DNA of 64,000 bases from Solobacterium sp. (GCA_017469885.1 JAFUFO010000015.1:1-64000); one strand, 5' to 3'. Positions 25,186 to 33,817 are shown, counted from the first letter of the stretch. Notes: generated by a model not told the origin, from the sequence alone. Made by a program: numbers and translations.

Positions 25186-26883
25186 TTAATTCTCTGGAAG
25201 GTCCGACTGAATCACTACCGCCTGGTAGGGTGACAGATGCATGGTATTTTCGTCGGAGGACAGATTCGGATAATTGCTGAGGAGGACCGCACTGATGCGG
25301 ATATCTTCCGGAAGCGAGTAGTCCTTTGTCCTGTTTGAGAAGTTGGCGAAGACAAAGACGCGCTGATTCTCATACGTACGGCTGTAGGCAATGATGTTTT
25401 TATTCGCGTGATCATATTCCATGGTTCTTCCGTGGATGATGACCGGATTGTCTTTCCGGAAGGCAAGGAGCTTCTGATAGAAGCGGTAGACGGACTTCTC
25501 TGCCTCCATGTCACTCTTCACATTGATCTTTTTATACAGCGGGTTGATGCACTGCCATGGCGTATGGCCGGTATTGAATCCGCCGTTGACGGAATCATCC
25601 CACTGCATCGGCACTCTTGCATGGTCACGTGCGCCGTACCGGATGAAGCGGAAGGCCAGCGGTTTCGGGATGCCGTAACCGCACATCAGATCATAGACGA
25701 AGTGACTGACCGGATCTTTCATTTCATTGATCGACCGGAAGGCGGTATTGGTAAGACCGGCTTCCTCTCCCATGTAAATGAACGGGGTTCCGTAGCCAAG
25801 GAAGGTGATCATCGCCAGCATCGTTGCGGCTTCATAGCGGTAATGCTTTACATCAATGGAGAAACGGTTCAGACTGCGGGGATTGTCATGGTTCTCCAGA
25901 ACCAGGGTATTCCAGCCGATGCCATAATTGGTGATCTGCGGATCCAGCAGACCTTTTTTGAACTGGAGAAGATCAAACGGCTTCCAGAAGAATTTCTTTC
26001 CGGCAATGTTGTCGGAGTCGAGATGGCCGAAGCTGAAGATGGAATCCAGTTCATGGTTTTCTGTTCGGACATATTCCCGTGCATTTTCTTCGGACGGATG
26101 AAAGGATTCGCCGACCGTAAAGGTATCATAGCGAGAGAGCGCCTGTTCATTCAGCTCTTTCAGGAATTCATGCATGCGCGGACCGTCAACGTAGTACTGC
26201 GCGCCTTTCTGGAAGGTTTTCTTCTGGTGGTCATCCTGGAAAGGATAAACCTTGGAGAACATGTTGAAGACATCGAAGCGGAATCCATCCACGCCCTTGT
26301 CCAGCCAGAAGTTCAGGATATCAACCAGTTCTTTCCGGACGGACGGATTCTCCCAGTTGAGATCCGCCTGTTCCTTTGCGAACAGATGAAGATAGAATTC
26401 ATCGGTTTCTCCGATCCGTTCCCATGCACTGCCGGTAAAGGTAGACTCCCAGTTGGTGGGAGGCAGAAGCTTATCTTTTTTCCGTCTTCCCGGACGGATA
26501 ATGTAGTAATCCCGATAGGGAGAATCCGGGGAGGAAAGCGCGGCTTTAAACCAGGGATGCTCGGTCGAGGTATGGTTGATTACCATGTCCATGATGACCT
26601 TAAGTTCCCGTTTATGACATTCTTCGACAAGCCGGTCAAAATCTTCCATCGTGCCGAACTTTTCATCGATAGCACGATAATCACTGATGTCATAGCCGTA
26701 GTCATAATCCGGAGAACGGTACAGGGGTGAGAACCAGATCGCGGTGACGCCGAGATCTTTGATGTAATCGAGTTTTGAAATAATGCCGGGAATATCACCC
26801 CAGCCGTCATTGTCGGAATCCATGAAGCTGAACGGATACACCTGGTATACGACAGCGTTCTTGTACCAATCACTTTTCTGCAT
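25186..26883 (-). CDS. GH13 alpha-glucosidase (oligo-1,6-glucosidase/dextran glucosidase type)
   Basis: A 565-residue cytosolic GH13 enzyme without signal peptide. It shows VYQVYPFSFMDSDNDGWGDI, MDMVINHTSTEHPWF, the nucleophile Asp in GVDGFRFDVFN, the acid Glu in FTVGESFHP and the stabilising Asp in VLENHDNPRSL. The VINHTS form and GDIPGI calcium-like loop are typical of the GH13_31 exo-acting group that cuts alpha-1,6 or alpha-1,4 glucosidic bonds at non-reducing ends. Trehalose-6-phosphate hydrolase and sucrose isomerase are related alternatives. AGAGGA lies 7 bp upstream. No sugar transporter adjoins it, so the physiological sugar is not indicated. Confidence 0.88.
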   Translation of the reverse strand: MQKSDWYKNAVVYQVYPFSFMDSDNDGWGDIPGIISKLDYIKDLGVTAIWFSPLYRSPDYDYGYDISDYRAIDEKFGTMEDFDRLVEECHKRELKVIMDMVINHTSTEHPWFKAALSSPDSPYRDYYIIRPGRRKKDKLLPPTNWESTFTGSAWERIGETDEFYLHLFAKEQADLNWENPSVRKELVDILNFWLDKGVDGFRFDVFNMFSKVYPFQDDHQKKTFQKGAQYYVDGPRMHEFLKELNEQALSRYDTFTVGESFHPSEENAREYVRTENHELDSIFSFGHLDSDNIAGKKFFWKPFDLLQFKKGLLDPQITNYGIGWNTLVLENHDNPRSLNRFSIDVKHYRYEAATMLAMITFLGYGTPFIYMGEEAGLTNTAFRSINEMKDPVSHFVYDLMCGYGIPKPLAFRFIRYGARDHARVPMQWDDSVNGGFNTGHTPWQCINPLYKKINVKSDMEAEKSVYRFYQKLLAFRKDNPVIIHGRTMEYDHANKNIIAYSRTYENQRVFVFANFSNRTKDYSLPEDIRISAVLLSNYPNLSSDENTMHLSPYQAVVIQSDLPEN

Positions 26884-27004
26884 GATAAATCCTCTTATAT
26901 TTTTCTGATTTCATTATATCGGGATTAAGTGCATTGCGCGGTTCCGGAATCCCGTGCGGATGATCAGGCAAAACGAAAAATCATTTGTTTTTTTGTGCAG
27001 ATAC

Positions 27005-27049
27005 TTGACACGAAACTCTGGTTCGTTAGACTGTAGTTGTAAGACAACT
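27005..27049 (+). promoter_or_regulatory. Promoter with GntR-type palindromic operator ahead of the split transketolase
   Basis: TTGACA (27005-27010), 16 bp, TAGACT (27027-27032), followed at once by the perfect palindrome AGTTGTAAGACAACT (27035-27049). The core TTGTAAGACAA fits the TNGTNNNACNA pattern of FadR-subfamily GntR operators. A weaker outer pair GACTGT/ACAGTC (27029 and 27054) surrounds it. The position just after the -10 suggests repression. Confidence 0.6.
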
Positions 27050-27094
27050 GACAACAGTCAGCAAACAGCACAATCGGAAGGACAGGAAAACGAC

Positions 27095-27916
27095 ATGAAT
27101 GAGAACAGAAAACGGATTTCTGAATTGGAATCCAAAGCGAAGATTCTGCGTCAGGACGTGATCAAATGCATCGGCGTCGGCGTTGCCGGCCATGTGGGCG
27201 GCAGCTGCTCAGCCGCAGATCTCGTTACCGCACTTTACTTTTACAAGATGAAGTATGATCCGAAAAACCCGCACTGGGAGGGCAGAGACTATTTCCTGCT
27301 TTCCAAGGGGCATGTGGCAATTCTGCAGTATGCCGCACTGGCCGAGGCAGGGTTCTTCCCGGTGGAAGATCTTCCCCGCTGTAAGGAAGTCGGATTCCAC
27401 CTGCAGGGACATCCGCATCTGTCCACTCCGGGTATCGAAGTCGGTACCGGCTCCCTCGGTCAGGGACTGAGCCTTGGCCTCGGCATGGCAATCGGTCTGA
27501 AACTGGATGATAAGCCAAACCGTGTCTATGTCCTGGTCGGTGACGGCGAACAGAATGAAGGCCAGATCTGGGAAGCTGCCATGGCGGCAGCTGCCAAACA
27601 GATGGACAACCTCTGTGCAATCATCGACAACAACACCCTGCAGGCACAGGGACCGATTGCAGAACGGCTGCCGAGTGAACCGATTGCGGAGAAGTGGAAG
27701 GCATTCGGCTGGAATGTTATTGAAATCGATGGTCACAACATGGAAGAGATCATCACAGCACTTGATCAGGCAGAAACCATAAAGGGAAAACCGACCGCAA
27801 TCATTGCCCATACCGTAAAGGGAAAAGGAATCAGTTTTGCGGAGAATGTCACCGGATTTCACAACCGGGCACTCACCCAGGAAGAATATGATCAGGCGCT
27901 TGCGGAACTTGCCTGA
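27095..27916 (+). CDS. Transketolase, N-terminal (thiamine diphosphate-binding) subunit
   Basis: A 273-residue subunit of a split transketolase. The start at 27095 follows GGAAGGACAGGAAAACGAC; longer in-frame starts would run through the promoter. It carries HVGGSCSAADLVTALYF, the LSKGHVAILQYA block, TGSLGQGLSLGLGMA and the thiamine diphosphate motif GDGEQNEGQIWEAAMAAAA ending in NN (IIDNNTLQ). Transketolases move two-carbon ketol units between sugar phosphates. Split enzymes also include apulose-4-phosphate transketolase (AptAB) and other specialised forms. The neighbourhood (GntR regulator, tartronate semialdehyde reductase) hints at sugar-acid or unusual pentose catabolism rather than the housekeeping pentose phosphate pathway. 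Confidence 0.9.
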   Translation: MNENRKRISELESKAKILRQDVIKCIGVGVAGHVGGSCSAADLVTALYFYKMKYDPKNPHWEGRDYFLLSKGHVAILQYAALAEAGFFPVEDLPRCKEVGFHLQGHPHLSTPGIEVGTGSLGQGLSLGLGMAIGLKLDDKPNRVYVLVGDGEQNEGQIWEAAMAAAAKQMDNLCAIIDNNTLQAQGPIAERLPSEPIAEKWKAFGWNVIEIDGHNMEEIITALDQAETIKGKPTAIIAHTVKGKGISFAENVTGFHNRALTQEEYDQALAELA

Positions 27917-27939
27917 GGACACAGGAGGAAAACAATACA

Positions 27940-28869
27940 ATGGCTGAAACAAATCAGAGAACCGTATACGGACAGACCCTTGTGGAACTGTGCCGTGAGA
28001 ACCCCAATATTCTCGTTCTGGACGCTGACCTCGGCGGATCAACCATGGGAAAGATGGTTGAGCAGGCACTGCCGGACCAGCATATTGAGATGGGTATCGC
28101 AGAGGCAAACATGGCGTCGGTCGCAGGCGGACTTGCCCAGGTCGGCAAGATTCCGTTCATCAACTCCTTTGCCGTCTTTGCGGCAGGCAGAGCATATGAT
28201 CAGATCCGTCAGAGTATTTCCATCGGAAAACTGAATGTCAAGATCGTCGGATCCTCCGCAGGATGTTCCGACTTCGGCGACGGATCGACACATCAGTCCA
28301 TAGAGGACATCGCCATCATGCGTGCAATTCCGAACATGACGGTTATCGTTCCCGCGGATGCCAATGAGACCGCTGCCGCAACCCGTTACATGGCGGAAAA
28401 CAAAGGTACCATGTACATGCGTCTCAACCGCAACAGTTATGACAATGTGACAGAGGAAGGTACACCGTTCCGCTTCAATGAGCCGGCAGTGGTAAGAGAA
28501 GGCAGTGATGTTACGGTCTTTGCCTGCGGCATCATGGTAGGCAAGGCACTCGAAGCTGCCGAGCAGCTGGCGGACCGGATTTCTGTCCGGGTCGTGAATG
28601 TCAGTACAATCAAGCCGCTCAATGCGGAAAAGATAAAGGAATACGCAAAGGATGTCCGGGGTATCGTGACTGCGGAAGAACACAGCATCGTCGGCGGACT
28701 CGGCGGAGCCGTTGCGGAATGCCTGCGCCGGGAACGCATTCCGATGGAATTTGTCGGTGTGAATGACCGGTTCGGTGAATCCGCACACTGCTATGCGGAT
28801 ATCCTGGAGCGCCTCGGTCTTACCGCGGCACATATCGCAGAAGCTGTGGAAAGCATTTACAACGGCTGA
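27940..28869 (+). CDS. Transketolase, C-terminal (pyrimidine-binding) subunit
   Basis: A 309-residue second half of the split transketolase. It shows TVYGQTLVELCRENPNILVL, the catalytic-Glu region HIEMGIAEANMASVAGGLA, the GSSAGCSDFGDGSTHQSIED loop and the C-terminal VTAEEHSIVGGLGGAVAE. AGGAGG lies 14 bp before the ATG at 27940 and the gap to the first subunit is 23 bp, so the two are co-expressed in a 1:1 complex with the active site at their interface. A 1-deoxyxylulose-5-phosphate synthase identity is excluded by size and by the missing DXS motifs. Confidence 0.9.
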   Translation: MAETNQRTVYGQTLVELCRENPNILVLDADLGGSTMGKMVEQALPDQHIEMGIAEANMASVAGGLAQVGKIPFINSFAVFAAGRAYDQIRQSISIGKLNVKIVGSSAGCSDFGDGSTHQSIEDIAIMRAIPNMTVIVPADANETAAATRYMAENKGTMYMRLNRNSYDNVTEEGTPFRFNEPAVVREGSDVTVFACGIMVGKALEAAEQLADRISVRVVNVSTIKPLNAEKIKEYAKDVRGIVTAEEHSIVGGLGGAVAECLRRERIPMEFVGVNDRFGESAHCYADILERLGLTAAHIAEAVESIYNG

Positions 28870-28876
28870 GCGCGGC

Positions 28877-28918
28877 TTGACAGTGTCAGAACCTGTTCGG
28901 TAGTATGCTGTATGACAG
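28877..28918 (+). promoter_or_regulatory. Promoter with matching operator ahead of the GntR gene
   Basis: TTGACA (28877-28882), 18 bp, TAGTAT (28901-28906), then the palindrome CTGTATGACAG (28908-28918). It shares TGTAnGACA with the site before the transketolase genes and has the same position just after the -10. This indicates autoregulation of the GntR-garR part by the same protein. Confidence 0.6.
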
Positions 28919-28942
28919 GAATACAACCGGAGGAGTTCAGCT

Positions 28943-29638
28943 ATGGCAATCCGTAAGATAAAAAAAGTACGCATCGGAGATCAGGTCTTCGAGCAGCTGA
29001 AACAGATGATCGCAGAAGGAGAATGGAAACCGGGTGACCGGCTTCCGTCGGAAACCGATCTTGCGGAACAGTTCGGCATCAGCCGTGTTACCGTACGTCA
29101 GGCCCTGCAGAGGCTCAGCGCCCTTGGCCTCATTGAGACAAGGCTTGGCGAGGGATCGTTTGTCCGCAAGGCGGAAATTGAGGAAACCCTCGACCAGTTG
29201 ATTCCAACGGTATACCTCTCGCATGATTCCATCGAACAGGTGTTTGAATTTCGTGAAATCATCGAAACTGCAAGTGCACGGCTGGCCGCAAAACGTGCGG
29301 AACCGGATGATATCCGGGAACTTCGGAACGCGCATAAGCGCTGTGAAGAAGCAGCGCAGAAGGATGATCAGAACGCATTCTCCGAAGCAGACCTCGCCTT
29401 TCATTTCCGGATCGGTGAGATCAGCCGGAATCCGATGATCATCCGCACCAATCAGATCCTGCAGGAAACCCTGCGGGCGACGATGAGCGAAGTGATCAGC
29501 CGGATGGGATATGAACATGCACTGCATTATCACGAACAGATCATCGATGCGATTGAAGCACATGATGAAACGGCTGCCGCGGAAAGGATGGCAGAACATA
29601 TCGGAAAGAACCGGGATTATTTTCCGGAGAGAAAATAA
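28943..29638 (+). CDS. GntR family (FadR/FCD subfamily) transcriptional regulator
   Basis: A 231-residue repressor. The N-terminal winged helix (KPGDRLPSETDLAEQFGISR, then VTVRQALQRL and the wing TRLGEGSFV) binds DNA. The C-terminal helical FCD domain (FEFREIIETASARLAAKRAE) carries the metal-site residues in DLAFHFRIGEIS, HYHEQI and MAEHI. FCD regulators usually sense carboxylates or sugar acids. CGGAGGAGTT provides the ribosome binding site. It lies between the split transketolase and garR, and matching palindromes occur before both transcription units, so it probably controls all four genes. Confidence 0.92.
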   Translation: MAIRKIKKVRIGDQVFEQLKQMIAEGEWKPGDRLPSETDLAEQFGISRVTVRQALQRLSALGLIETRLGEGSFVRKAEIEETLDQLIPTVYLSHDSIEQVFEFREIIETASARLAAKRAEPDDIRELRNAHKRCEEAAQKDDQNAFSEADLAFHFRIGEISRNPMIIRTNQILQETLRATMSEVISRMGYEHALHYHEQIIDAIEAHDETAAAERMAEHIGKNRDYFPERK

Positions 29639-29650
29639 GGAGAAAATACT

Positions 29651-30535
29651 ATGAAAATCGGTTTTATCGGAATGGGCATCATGGGAAAACCCATGGCCAT
29701 CAATCTTCTCAGCAAAGGCTATGATGTGACAGTCAACACCCGTACGCAGGAAAAAGCGGCTGCGGTCGTCGAAAAAGGCGCAGGATACTGCGCAGATCAG
29801 AAACAGCTTGCGGAACAGGTCGATGTGCTTCTGACGATGCTGCCGAACGGACCGGATGTCGAAAAGGTCATGCTGGAAAACGGCGCTGCGGAACACATGA
29901 AACCCGGCGCAGTATTCATTGACATGAGCTCCATCAACCCGGTTACCAGCCAGAAACTTGCGGCTGTGCTCGAAGCACGCGGCGTGGACATGCTGGATGC
30001 GCCGGTTTCCGGCGGTGAGCCGAAGGCAATCGACGGAACACTCTCCTTCATGGTCGGCGGAAAACAGGAAGTCTTTGATAAGTGCAAGGACATTCTGCTC
30101 GCAATGGGAGCCTCTGCCGTACGCTGCGGTGAGATCGGTGCCGGCAACACCACAAAGCTTGCCAACCAGATCGTCGTTGCCGCAAATATCCAGGCAGTAT
30201 CCGAAGCGCTCACCATGGCAAAGAAAGCCGGCGTGGATCCGCAGCTGGTCTTTGAGGCAATCCGCGGCGGTCTTGCGGGAAGCACCGTCATGAACGCAAA
30301 GGCACCGATGATGCTGGCGGGAAATGATCAGCCGGGCTTCCGTATCGATCTGCACATCAAGGATCTGAACAATGCCATCAACTGTGCGCACGAAGTCGGC
30401 GCCTACATCCCGATGACAACGTCCGTAATGGAGATCATGCAGTGGCTCCATGAGACCGGAAACGGAGGCTGTGACCACAGTGCAATCGTGAAGTTCTACG
30501 AGCAGCTGGACAACATCAGCCTGAAACAGAACTGA
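29651..30535 (+). CDS. garR: 2-hydroxy-3-oxopropionate (tartronate semialdehyde) reductase
   Basis: A 294-residue beta-hydroxyacid dehydrogenase. It has the N-terminal nucleotide motif GFIGMGIMGKPMAINLL, the substrate motif DAPVSGGEPKAIDGTLSFMV, and GAGNTTKLANQIVVAAN containing the catalytic Lys (~residue 171). The C-terminal LHIKDLNNAINCA is typical of GarR/GlxR, which reduce tartronate semialdehyde to D-glycerate. Other family members (3-hydroxyisobutyrate dehydrogenase) are less likely given the GEPKA form. It follows the GntR gene by 12 bp, with AAGGAG upstream. With the split transketolase it suggests use of a sugar acid or hydroxypyruvate-derived carbon. Confidence 0.88.
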   Translation: MKIGFIGMGIMGKPMAINLLSKGYDVTVNTRTQEKAAAVVEKGAGYCADQKQLAEQVDVLLTMLPNGPDVEKVMLENGAAEHMKPGAVFIDMSSINPVTSQKLAAVLEARGVDMLDAPVSGGEPKAIDGTLSFMVGGKQEVFDKCKDILLAMGASAVRCGEIGAGNTTKLANQIVVAANIQAVSEALTMAKKAGVDPQLVFEAIRGGLAGSTVMNAKAPMMLAGNDQPGFRIDLHIKDLNNAINCAHEVGAYIPMTTSVMEIMQWLHETGNGGCDHSAIVKFYEQLDNISLKQN

Positions 30536-30540
30536 CACAG

Positions 30541-30598
30541 AAAAAAAGAGAGGCTCTGTAATTCACAGCGGTGTGAATTACAGAGCCTCTCTTTTTTA
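30541..30598. terminator. Long bidirectional terminator after garR
   Basis: A near-perfect stem of about 26 bp (arms beginning AAAAAAGAGAGGCTCTG and ending CAGAGCCTCTCTTTTTT) with a GCGG loop, symmetric A and T runs. It separates garR from the convergent CPBP gene. Confidence 0.92.
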
Positions 30599-30608
30599 TT
30601 GCGTTCTG

Positions 30609-31568
30609 TTATTTCTGTAGCAATGCACGCTGTGTCGCAAGCTCATTCGCTTCTGCTTCCTGCGCTGCCCAGAGGTCATGCGGCTGCAGATCATGCTTCT
30701 TAGCATAAACAATCAGAAGCACAAGAGCGATTCCGATCACGATGCAGGCACCGGGACTTCCTTCCACGCCGTTTCCGGCATCGAAGAAGAAACCGGTGGA
30801 TGACGCATTGATTTTGAAATTGGAATACGGTACGACAAGGCCGGAGTTGGGAAGACCGAACAGAATACTCTGGGTAAAGTTCCAAATGGCATGAACCCAG
30901 AAGGCAGCCCATGTGCTGTTGTAGTAATGAACCAGAACCGCCAGCAGTAAACCGATGATAACGATCTGTGTAAGACCCCATATGGTCATGTTCGGATTGC
31001 CGACATGCATTACGGAGAATCCGACGGAGGTGAACAGCAGTGCAATCAGCGGATTCCGGTAACGCCGGCGCAGCTTCTCATAGAAATAAATGCGCATGAC
31101 GATTTCTTCTGCCGCAGACTGCACAAATACCGTAAACAGCAGAAACAGGAAGATCACGATATCAAAGTCATAGAACGAGATGCTGAGATCCTTCAGCAGT
31201 ATGGACATCGCCACGCAGAAGGCGTTGGTGCAAAATCCGATCAGACAGCCCAGCAGTGTCATCTTCAGGTTGTTTCCGGAAAGCTTTGTGCCGAATGTCT
31301 TCAGCATCTCCCGGTTTTTCGGAAAAATTGCCATGACCAGAATCATTAAGATCCAGATACCGCTGAACATGAAATACATCATTCCAGTCTCAAACCAGGC
31401 AGGCACCGGTCCGGTCGGACCGAAACGCATGACCTTAAGCCGCGTGCAGATACCCTCGCCAAACAGCTGACCGAACGCCGTTAACAGGAAGGCCAGAAAA
31501 AAGCCGATGAAAAACTGATCGGTAACCTTTCTGCACGAGCGGAGGTGTTTGTTCAGAAAATTCCGCAT
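30609..31568 (-). CDS. CPBP family intramembrane metalloprotease
   Basis: About 319 residues from the ATG at 31568, preferred because AAGGGGA precedes it; an upstream in-frame ATG would add 16 residues. The protein has about eight membrane helices. The CPBP/Abi signature is present: QSAAEEIVMRIYFYEKLRRR (Glu-Glu and Arg), FSVMHVGN with the His, and HAIWNFTQS with the last His. Such proteases cleave within the membrane and are linked to prenyl-protein processing, bacteriocin immunity or maturation. No bacteriocin-like gene is seen nearby, so the substrate is unknown. The C-terminal tail is soluble and charged (HDLWAAQEAEANELATQRA). Confidence 0.88.
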   Translation of the reverse strand: MRNFLNKHLRSCRKVTDQFFIGFFLAFLLTAFGQLFGEGICTRLKVMRFGPTGPVPAWFETGMMYFMFSGIWILMILVMAIFPKNREMLKTFGTKLSGNNLKMTLLGCLIGFCTNAFCVAMSILLKDLSISFYDFDIVIFLFLLFTVFVQSAAEEIVMRIYFYEKLRRRYRNPLIALLFTSVGFSVMHVGNPNMTIWGLTQIVIIGLLLAVLVHYYNSTWAAFWVHAIWNFTQSILFGLPNSGLVVPYSNFKINASSTGFFFDAGNGVEGSPGACIVIGIALVLLIVYAKKHDLQPHDLWAAQEAEANELATQRALLQK

Positions 31569-31713
31569 AATAAAAATCCCCTTATGGGCACTATTATAAA
31601 CAATTTGCATATCCATAATATACAGAGATCGGGAGCGGAACAGCGCGGTGTGATAGAATTTCGGGGAAGAACAGCTGCCGGAATAATTTCCGGCAGAAGG
31701 GAAGGTGAATAAA

Positions 31714-32694
31714 ATGAGCTACGCAGATATGGTATTTATCGAAATGTGCAGAGATATTCTGGAGAACGGAACCTCAACCGAAGGACAGAAAGTACGCCCG
31801 CACTGGCCGGATGGAACGCCGGCATATACGATCATGAAATTCTGTGAGATCAACCGGTTTGATCTGCGGAAGGAATTTCCGATGCTGACGCTGCGGAAGA
31901 CCGGAATCAAGAGCGCGACCGATGAACTGTTATGGATCTGGCAGCGCAAGTCGAATAACATCAATGATCTCGGCCCGCATATCTGGGATGAATGGGCAGA
32001 CAAGGATGGTTCGATCGGAAAAGCCTATGGTTATCAGATGGGTGTCAAACATTCCTGCAAGGATGTAAATGACGAGGGTCTGAAGAATGCGTTCCCGGAA
32101 TACTATGAGTTTGCGGAAAATGAAAACGGCGAGACCGTATTCCGCGACAGGGAGACAAAGCGTGAAGCAGCTGTAAAGAAAAATGGCCGCTGGCATATGG
32201 ATCAGGTCGATAAGGTAATCTATGATCTGAAGAATGCGCCGTTTGGCCGCCGCATCATGACCACAATCTGGAATCCGGAAGATCTCGATGAAATGAATCT
32301 TCAGCCGTGCGCCTACAGTGTGACCTTCGTGGTAACACAGGATCCCGGCTGTGAGAAACTCACGCTGAATATGATTCTGAATCAGCGCTCGCAGGATATT
32401 CTCGCCGCATGGGCGTGGAATACCGCGCAGTATGCCGTCCTCCAGCATATGATGGCGCAGGTCTGCGATATGATTCCGGGCGAATTCGTACACATCGATG
32501 CCAATGCGCATATCTATGCGCCGCGTCATATCCCGGCAATCCAGGAGCTGATCTCCCGTACGCCGCAGCCGGCACCGGAATTCTGGCTGGACCCGGAGAT
32601 CCATGACTTCTACCGCTTTACAAAGGACAGTGTGAAACTGATCAACTACCAGGTGGCAGGTGATCAGATCACGAATATTGAGATTGCCATCTGA
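31714..32694 (+). CDS. thyA: Thymidylate synthase
   Basis: A 326-residue ThyA, converting dUMP to dTMP with methylene-tetrahydrofolate. The nucleophilic Cys is in NLQPCAYSVTF, the phosphate-binding Arg in GRRIMTTIWNP, and later NQRSQDI and HIDANAHIYAPRH complete the dUMP site. It is longer than E. coli ThyA (264) because of an insert around AFPEYYEFAENENGETVF, a form seen in Bacillota. The start at 31714 follows GAAGGTG by 5-9 bp; a GTG nine bases earlier would lie within this site. It heads a thyA-folA-def cluster, pairing the enzyme that makes dihydrofolate with the one that recycles it. Confidence 0.95.
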   Translation: MSYADMVFIEMCRDILENGTSTEGQKVRPHWPDGTPAYTIMKFCEINRFDLRKEFPMLTLRKTGIKSATDELLWIWQRKSNNINDLGPHIWDEWADKDGSIGKAYGYQMGVKHSCKDVNDEGLKNAFPEYYEFAENENGETVFRDRETKREAAVKKNGRWHMDQVDKVIYDLKNAPFGRRIMTTIWNPEDLDEMNLQPCAYSVTFVVTQDPGCEKLTLNMILNQRSQDILAAWAWNTAQYAVLQHMMAQVCDMIPGEFVHIDANAHIYAPRHIPAIQELISRTPQPAPEFWLDPEIHDFYRFTKDSVKLINYQVAGDQITNIEIAI

Positions 32695-32703
32695 GGAACG
32701 AAC

Positions 32704-33207
32704 ATGAAGGCAATTGTAAATGTTGATCAGAACTGGGGTATCGGAAAGCAGGGGAATCTGCTTGTACATATCCCGGCAGATATGAAGATGTTCCGCAGTG
32801 AAACAAGCGGAAAGATTGTTGTTTACGGACGTAAGACACTTGAAACTTTTCCCGGCGGAAAGCCGTTGAAGAATCGGGTGAATATCATCCTGTCCCGGAA
32901 TCCGGAATACACGGTGGAAGGGGCATACGTCGTTCATGATCCAGAAGAACTGATGCATCTTCTTAACACAGAACTTTCAGACTACAGCAGCGATGATGTA
33001 TGCATTATCGGCGGCGACAGTATCTACCGTCTGCTGGTTCCGTACTGCGATACGGCAATCGTGACGCGGACGGAAGCTTCCTTCGATGCGGACGCATGGT
33101 TTCCGAATCTTGATGAAGATCCTTCCTGGGAGCGCACGGACATCGGAGAACTCCAGGAGTATGAGGGACTGCGGTTTCACTTTGACCGCTATGAGCGCAG
33201 GAAATGA
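32704..33207 (+). CDS. folA: Dihydrofolate reductase
   Basis: A 167-residue DHFR, reducing dihydrofolate to tetrahydrofolate with NADPH. Seen are VNVDQNWGIGKQGNLLVHIP with Asp-equivalent PADMKMF, the NADPH-binding VVYGRKTLETFPGGKPL, RVNIILSRN and the DDVCIIGGDSIYRLL block. It starts 9 bp after thyA and its stop overlaps the def-like start (ATGA). The gene order supports coordinated thymidylate and folate supply. The N-terminus KAIVNVDQNWGIG is a minor variant of the usual WxxDxxxxIG pattern. Confidence 0.94.
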   Translation: MKAIVNVDQNWGIGKQGNLLVHIPADMKMFRSETSGKIVVYGRKTLETFPGGKPLKNRVNIILSRNPEYTVEGAYVVHDPEELMHLLNTELSDYSSDDVCIIGGDSIYRLLVPYCDTAIVTRTEASFDADAWFPNLDEDPSWERTDIGELQEYEGLRFHFDRYERRK

Positions 33208-33614
33208 TAAAGCCGATTGTTAAGGATGTCCTGTTTCTGAGTCAGAAGTCCGTACCGGCTGTGAAAGAAGATCTGACTGTCGGTATTGACCTGATGGATA
33301 CTCTGCAGGCAAACCGGGACCGCTGTGTCGGAATGGCCGCAAACATGATTGGTGTAAAAAAGCGCATCATTATTGCGAGCATCTCCGGAATCAGCCTGGT
33401 AATGTATAATCCGGTGATTCTGCGGAAAGCGGAACCGTATGAAACGGAAGAAGGCTGTCTTTCTCTGGAAGGCGTACGGAAGATGACACGGTACCGCAGA
33501 ATCACGGTGGAATATACCGATCAGCGATGGAAGAAACAGACCGGTACCTTTACCGGCTTTGACGCACAGATTCTCCAGCATGAACTGGATCATCTGGAAG
33601 GAATTCTGATCTGA
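33204..33614 (+). CDS. Peptide deformylase-like protein (variant motif 1)
   Basis: A 136-residue protein of the deformylase fold. Motif 2 EGCLSL (metal Cys) and motif 3 QHELDHLEGILI (HExxH) are intact, so an Fe2+ site and general base are present. Motif 1, normally G-L-A-A-P-Q-I-G, reads GMAANMIG here. The oxyanion-stabilising Gln is therefore Met. The protein is also shorter than housekeeping Def (~165). This subgroup is known as a second deformylase in clostridia-like bacteria; whether it removes formyl groups from nascent Met is unproven. It overlaps folA by 4 bp, linking it to the folate cluster, which supplies formyl groups. Confidence 0.82.
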   Translation: MIKPIVKDVLFLSQKSVPAVKEDLTVGIDLMDTLQANRDRCVGMAANMIGVKKRIIIASISGISLVMYNPVILRKAEPYETEEGCLSLEGVRKMTRYRRITVEYTDQRWKKQTGTFTGFDAQILQHELDHLEGILI

Positions 33615-33631
33615 AAAGGAACTGTATGTGA

Positions 33632-33817
33632 ATGAAAAAGAAATCGAGATTACAGAAGAATACTGCGAAAAAGAACCCGGGCAAGGCACGGCGTGAAGCG
33701 GAGAAGGAACTGTCAAATGCGCTGCGCGGCGAGCGGATTCCGGGCACCCGGGTGGTGAAGGACAAGCGCAGAAGTGAAACAAAAAAGCGCATGGAAAAGG
33801 AAATGCGGGAACAGTGA
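33632..33817 (+). CDS. Small highly basic hypothetical protein
   Basis: A 61-residue protein, about a third Lys or Arg (MKKKSRLQKNTAKKNPGKAR, KDKRRSETKKRMEKEM). It starts 17 bp after the deformylase stop; GGAAC 11 bp ahead is a poor ribosome binding site. A terminator hairpin overlaps its stop codon, which supports it being the last gene of the thyA operon. It may bind RNA or the ribosome, by composition only. Confidence 0.55.
   Translation: MKKKSRLQKNTAKKNPGKARREAEKELSNALRGERIPGTRVVKDKRRSETKKRMEKEMREQ

Noticed and set aside
25408-26730. A 440-codon plus-strand open frame opposite the GH13 gene
   Set aside because: The minus-strand frame contains all GH13 catalytic motifs; the other strand has none.
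27940-28869. 1-deoxy-D-xylulose-5-phosphate synthase
   Set aside because: The two-subunit split, the size and the motif order fit split transketolase rather than Dxs (about 620 residues in one chain).
28937-30538. A 533-codon minus-strand open frame across gntR and garR
   Set aside because: It spans two genes with clear motifs and their intergenic site, and its sequence is a codon-bias shadow.
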